A stretch of DNA of 18,523 nucleotides from Bacteroidales bacterium UBA1722. Its GTDB lineage: Bacteria > Bacteroidota > Bacteroidia > Bacteroidales > UBA932. Numbering within the stretch: the stretch's first letter is position 1; each line of letters opens with the position of its first letter. Of this stretch, positions 15,848 through 18,523 are shown piece by piece. The notes beneath the pieces were generated by a model, which had not been told where the DNA came from, made no database searches, and saw only the letters and a program-made list of their open reading frames with translations. The translations under genes and the position numbers were made by a program. Location: NCBI GenBank assembly GCA_002317435.1, contig DCIQ01000148.1, positions 1 through 18,523 on the forward strand, written 5' to 3'.

Positions 15848-16030
15848 TTACTCTTTATCCTTTACGATGAGGAGTCTTCCGCGATAGTAGCCGCATTCGG
15901 GGCATACGCGGTGATACAATACAGCAGCTCCGCAGTTCGAGCATGTGGACAGTGTAGGCATCGCTACGAAGTCATTGGTTCTGCGTTTATCTCTGCGCTG
16001 CTTTGAGAGTTTGTGTTTAGGATGTGCCAT
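15848..16030 (-). CDS. rpmF: Ribosomal protein L32
   Basis: Large-subunit ribosomal protein bL32, 60 aa. It begins MAHPKHKLSKQRRDKRR, the family N-terminus, and has a zinc ribbon with C30-x2-C33 and C43-x2-C46. It is therefore the zinc-binding (C+) form. It lies 63 nt after the YceD gene, the classical yceD-rpmF order, and ahead of tRNA-Arg. It is probably transcribed from the promoter upstream of yceD; the 63-nt gap is A/T-rich and could hold a weak internal start. Confidence 0.97.
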   Translation of the reverse strand: MAHPKHKLSKQRRDKRRTNDFVAMPTLSTCSNCGAAVLYHRVCPECGYYRGRLLIVKDKE

Positions 16031-16093
16031 ATCTGTTTAATATTAATATTGTTTCTACTTATCAAATCGCATGAAACATATTCGGAAGGAGCA

Positions 16094-16543
16094 TTACTTC
16101 AGAATATCTTTCATTTTCTCCATCATCTCGGGATCACATTTCCCATCCTCGTGAACCTTCCTGATAGGGAGACTTGTACATACATAATCATAAATAACCT
16201 GCGACAAATCCAGCTCGGATGCATCCTGACCCATCATAATCTCATCCTCCGCGACATCCTCATCCTCCTCGGCACCACCGGGAAACCTCACCACGAACGA
16301 CTGCTCCACTTCCACCGGAATATCCAGATCGGCAAGACATCTGTCACAAGCCACCGTCACTGTCCCCGTTATCTCCAAAGTCAGCCTGAAACACCCGGCC
16401 CCTTTGACCAGAAGTGCGGAGGCCTCTATGTCCGCTTCACTCACGGTGTCATTTTCATAGACTTCGAAAAGTGACCTGTCGATGTGAAAATCGTACCGAT
16501 GTTCACCCGGTGCGATTCCCTTTATATCTATCTTACAGTTCAT
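16094..16543 (-). CDS. yceD: YceD/DUF177 family protein
   Basis: Protein of 149 aa of the DUF177/YceD family, linked in E. coli and plants to 23S rRNA accumulation. The cysteine motif ACDRCL (C66, C69) and the conserved SLPIRKVHEDGKC (124-136) are both present, with an acidic stretch at about 92-101 between them. It is shorter than many homologues (about 170-180 aa), mainly at the C-terminus. The position directly ahead of rpmF is the classic arrangement and supports a role in large-subunit assembly. A clear promoter lies 41 nt upstream. Start ATG at 16543. Confidence 0.9.
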   Translation of the reverse strand: MNCKIDIKGIAPGEHRYDFHIDRSLFEVYENDTVSEADIEASALLVKGAGCFRLTLEITGTVTVACDRCLADLDIPVEVEQSFVVRFPGGAEEDEDVAEDEIMMGQDASELDLSQVIYDYVCTSLPIRKVHEDGKCDPEMMEKMKDILK

Positions 16544-16583
16544 TATCTTGTTCCTTTAGGATGACGCCTCTTTATCGGGGGTG

Positions 16584-16591
16584 CAAAGATA
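16584..16591 (-). promoter_or_regulatory. -7 promoter element for yceD-rpmF(-tRNA-Arg)
   Basis: The minus strand reads TATCTTTG followed by CA, a full match to the Bacteroidota TAnnTTTG element in its typical housekeeping form. The yceD ATG lies 41 nt downstream. The upstream region is A/T-rich, but no good TTTG box stands at 19-21 nt. Confidence 0.65.
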
Positions 16592-16648
16592 ATTAATTTT
16601 CCTTAAAATGCAGGACTTATCGACAAAAGATTACCTTCCGGTCACGAA

Positions 16649-18445
16649 TCAGCCCTTCCTGCGTTTCCTTTCCAGCTCGTCCAGAATTATCTTTCTTATC
16701 CTCATCGACTTCGGGGTCACTTCGACGAGTTCGTCTTCCTGAATATATTCAAGCATCTCTTCGAGGGAGAACTTGACGGCAGGAGGAAGCATCACCTTGT
16801 CATCCGAGCCTGAAGCACGCATGTTCGTAAGTTTCTTCGTCTTGCAGATATTTATGTTCAAGTCGTTCTCGCGGGTATGTTCCCCGACCACCTGACCTGC
16901 ATAGATCTCCTCCCCGGGTTCCACGAAGAATTTTCCCCTGTCCTGAAGCTTATCCATAGAATAGGCCACCGAAAGACCTGTTTCGAGAGAGACGAGAGAC
17001 CCGTTGGTCCGCATCTCTATCTCCCCCTTGAAAGGTTCATAGCCTTTATATCTGTGGGCCACCACCGCCTCTCCCTGGGTAGCGGTCATCAGGTTGGAAC
17101 GGAGTCCCATCAGACCTCTGGAAGGGATGTCGAATTCCAGATGGGTCCGGTCCCCTCTCTCCTCCATATGCATAAGTGCGGCCTTGCGGCGTGTGGCGAT
17201 ATCTATGGCCTTGCCCACCATATCGGTAGGAACGTCTATCGTCAGACATTCTATAGGTTCGCAGCGCACCCCATTGATGTTTTTGTCCAGCACCTTGGGC
17301 TGTCCCACCTGAAGTTCGAACCCCTCACGACGCATGGTCTCGATAAGGATCGAGAGATGGAGAATGCCTCGCCCGTACACTATGAACGAATCGGCGCTGA
17401 GTCCTTCCTTCACGCGGAGAGCGAGATTCTTCTCGAGTTCCTTGTCCAGTCTCTCCTTCAGATGGCGGGAAGTGACGAACTTACCCTCCCGTCCGAAGAA
17501 AGGGGAGTCATTTATGGTAAAGAGCATACTCATGGTAGGTTCATCCACGGAGATGGGGGGAAGGGCCTCGGGATTCTCCAGATCGGCGATGGTATCCCCG
17601 ATTTCGAAGTTCTCGATACCCACCACTGCACAGATGTCACCGCTGCCCACCGAATCGGCCTTGGCCTTGGCCAACCCCTCGAATACCATCAGATCCTTGA
17701 TTTTCTGTTTCTCGACGGACCCGTCCTTCTTGCAGAGGGAGATCATCTGCCCGGCTTTCAGCGTACCCCTATGCACTCTGCCTACGGCAATACGCCCTAC
17801 GTAAGGGGAGTATTCGAGTGAGGAGATGAGCATCTGCGGAGTTCCCTCGAGGTATTCGGGCTCCGGAATCTGTTCGAGAATGGTATCCAGCAGAGGGGTT
17901 ATGTCATTGGTGGGAGTCTTCCAGTCAAGAGACATCCATCCCTGCTTCGCACTTCCGTACACGGTCTTGAAATCCAGCTGGTCCTCGGTGGCGTTCAGGG
18001 AGAACATCAGATCGAACACCTGTTCGTTCACTTCATCGGGACGGCAGTTGGGCTTGTCCACCTTATTGATGACCACGATAGGCTTCTTCCCCATCGAGAT
18101 GGCCTTTTCGAGAACGAAGCGGGTCTGCGGCATCGTGCCTTCGAAAGCATCCACCAGCAGGAGCACACCGTCAGTCATATTCAGTACACGTTCCACCTCT
18201 CCGCCGAAGTCGGCGTGACCCGGAGTGTCGATGATATTGATCTTGGCGCCCTTGTAAGGCACCGAAACGTTTTTCGAAAGAATGGTGATACCCCTTTCCC
18301 TCTCGAGGTCATTGTTGTCCAGTATCAGGGCTCCGAGATTTTCCTGTCCCCTGACAAGTTTTGCCTGATAAATCATACGGTCCACGAGTGTGGTCTTTCC
18401 GTGGTCCACGTGCGCGATAATCGCTATGTTACGAATGTTCTGCAT
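16649..18445 (-). CDS. typA: Ribosome-associated GTPase TypA/BipA
   Basis: Translational GTPase of the EF-G family that binds the ribosome and helps large-subunit assembly, important in cold and stress. The 598 aa are full length. G motifs: AHVDHGKT (11-18), RGIT (51-54), DTPGH (73-77), NKVD (127-130) and GSAKQGW. Domain II, EF-G-like domains III and V, and the BipA-specific C-terminal domain follow (e.g. EPIECLTIDVP, SRGLMGLRSNLMTATQG, and the end region MRIRKIILDELERKRRKG). These C-terminal sequences separate it from LepA and EF-G. The ATG at 18445 gives the family start MQNIRNIAIIAHVDHGK. The gap to yceD is 105 nt with a separate promoter, so typA is a separate unit. Confidence 0.97.
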   Translation of the reverse strand: MQNIRNIAIIAHVDHGKTTLVDRMIYQAKLVRGQENLGALILDNNDLERERGITILSKNVSVPYKGAKINIIDTPGHADFGGEVERVLNMTDGVLLLVDAFEGTMPQTRFVLEKAISMGKKPIVVINKVDKPNCRPDEVNEQVFDLMFSLNATEDQLDFKTVYGSAKQGWMSLDWKTPTNDITPLLDTILEQIPEPEYLEGTPQMLISSLEYSPYVGRIAVGRVHRGTLKAGQMISLCKKDGSVEKQKIKDLMVFEGLAKAKADSVGSGDICAVVGIENFEIGDTIADLENPEALPPISVDEPTMSMLFTINDSPFFGREGKFVTSRHLKERLDKELEKNLALRVKEGLSADSFIVYGRGILHLSILIETMRREGFELQVGQPKVLDKNINGVRCEPIECLTIDVPTDMVGKAIDIATRRKAALMHMEERGDRTHLEFDIPSRGLMGLRSNLMTATQGEAVVAHRYKGYEPFKGEIEMRTNGSLVSLETGLSVAYSMDKLQDRGKFFVEPGEEIYAGQVVGEHTRENDLNINICKTKKLTNMRASGSDDKVMLPPAVKFSLEEMLEYIQEDELVEVTPKSMRIRKIILDELERKRRKG

Positions 18446-18504
18446 CGCTGCTTTTCTAAAAACAAACTCCTGACGAGGAGCATCGGTACTTTATTTTGAA
18501 GGCG

Positions 18505-18512
18505 CGAAGGTA
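18505..18512 (-). promoter_or_regulatory. Possible -7 element for typA
   Basis: The minus strand reads TACCTTCG, one mismatch from TAnnTTTG, about 60 nt upstream of the typA ATG. The leader between them holds a 5-bp hairpin, CTCCT-CGTC-AGGAG, followed by TTTGTTTTT (about 18480-18458). The window ends 11 nt upstream, so a -33 box cannot be assessed. Confidence 0.35.
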
Positions 18513-18523
18513 ATGGTTTTTTT

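Noticed and set aside
1..18523. CRISPR arrays, insertion sequences, toxin-antitoxin or defence genes
   Set aside because: I found no regularly spaced repeats, no transposase or Cas-like motifs, and no small paired genes; the gaps are all under 200 nt and explained by promoters and terminators.

Overview
The window looks like a stretch of Bacteroidales (Bacteroidota) core chromosome. Several signs agree. Upstream regions carry the TAnnTTTG -7 element of this phylum. Genes mostly lack Shine-Dalgarno sequences. The tRNA and tmRNA genes do not encode CCA. FtsE is of the Bacteroidota type and has no FtsX beside it. A large TPR protein is paired with an outer-membrane barrel protein. Coding regions are moderately GC-rich, which would fit a Rikenellaceae/Alistipes-like lineage, but that last step is a guess. 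I see no phage, insertion sequence, CRISPR array or other mobile element.

Layout from left to right. (1) Positions 1-4690: tmRNA (ssrA, minus strand), then a minus-strand gyrB-pgpH operon: DNA gyrase subunit B followed 12 nt later by a 7TM-HD phosphodiesterase of the c-di-AMP-degrading PgpH type. The 194-nt region upstream of gyrB holds its promoter and a nested inverted repeat with two competing hairpins. (2) Positions 4691-8600: a compact minus-strand operon with its own promoter, transcribed as omega-amidase (YafV type), class I/II aminotransferase, phenylacetate-CoA ligase and a double-ACT protein. The gaps inside it are 11-21 nt. (3) Positions 8618-10882: minus-strand ftsE-nth-xerD, overlapping or nearly touching, with roles in cell division, base-excision repair and chromosome dimer resolution. 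(4) Positions 11000-15618: the only plus-strand unit, a secreted protein of about nineteen TPR-like repeats overlapping by 4 nt a barrel-like outer-membrane protein. Both are of unknown function. (5) Positions 15673-18523: a long hairpin terminator between convergent units, then minus-strand tRNA-Arg(CCT), rpmF (L32), a YceD/DUF177 gene and typA/bipA.

How the genes may work together. Most are translation, replication and division housekeeping. The metabolic operon is the most suggestive group: amidase, transaminase, aryl-CoA ligase and an amino-acid sensor could together convert arylacetates to aromatic amino acids or back, with the amidase pulling a glutamine-dependent transamination forward. 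The TPR/barrel pair is the best candidate for an undescribed cell-envelope system. No gap between genes exceeds 200 nt. Several likely start codons were moved to an internal ATG, away from TTG/GTG starts or N-terminal extensions that overlap upstream genes.
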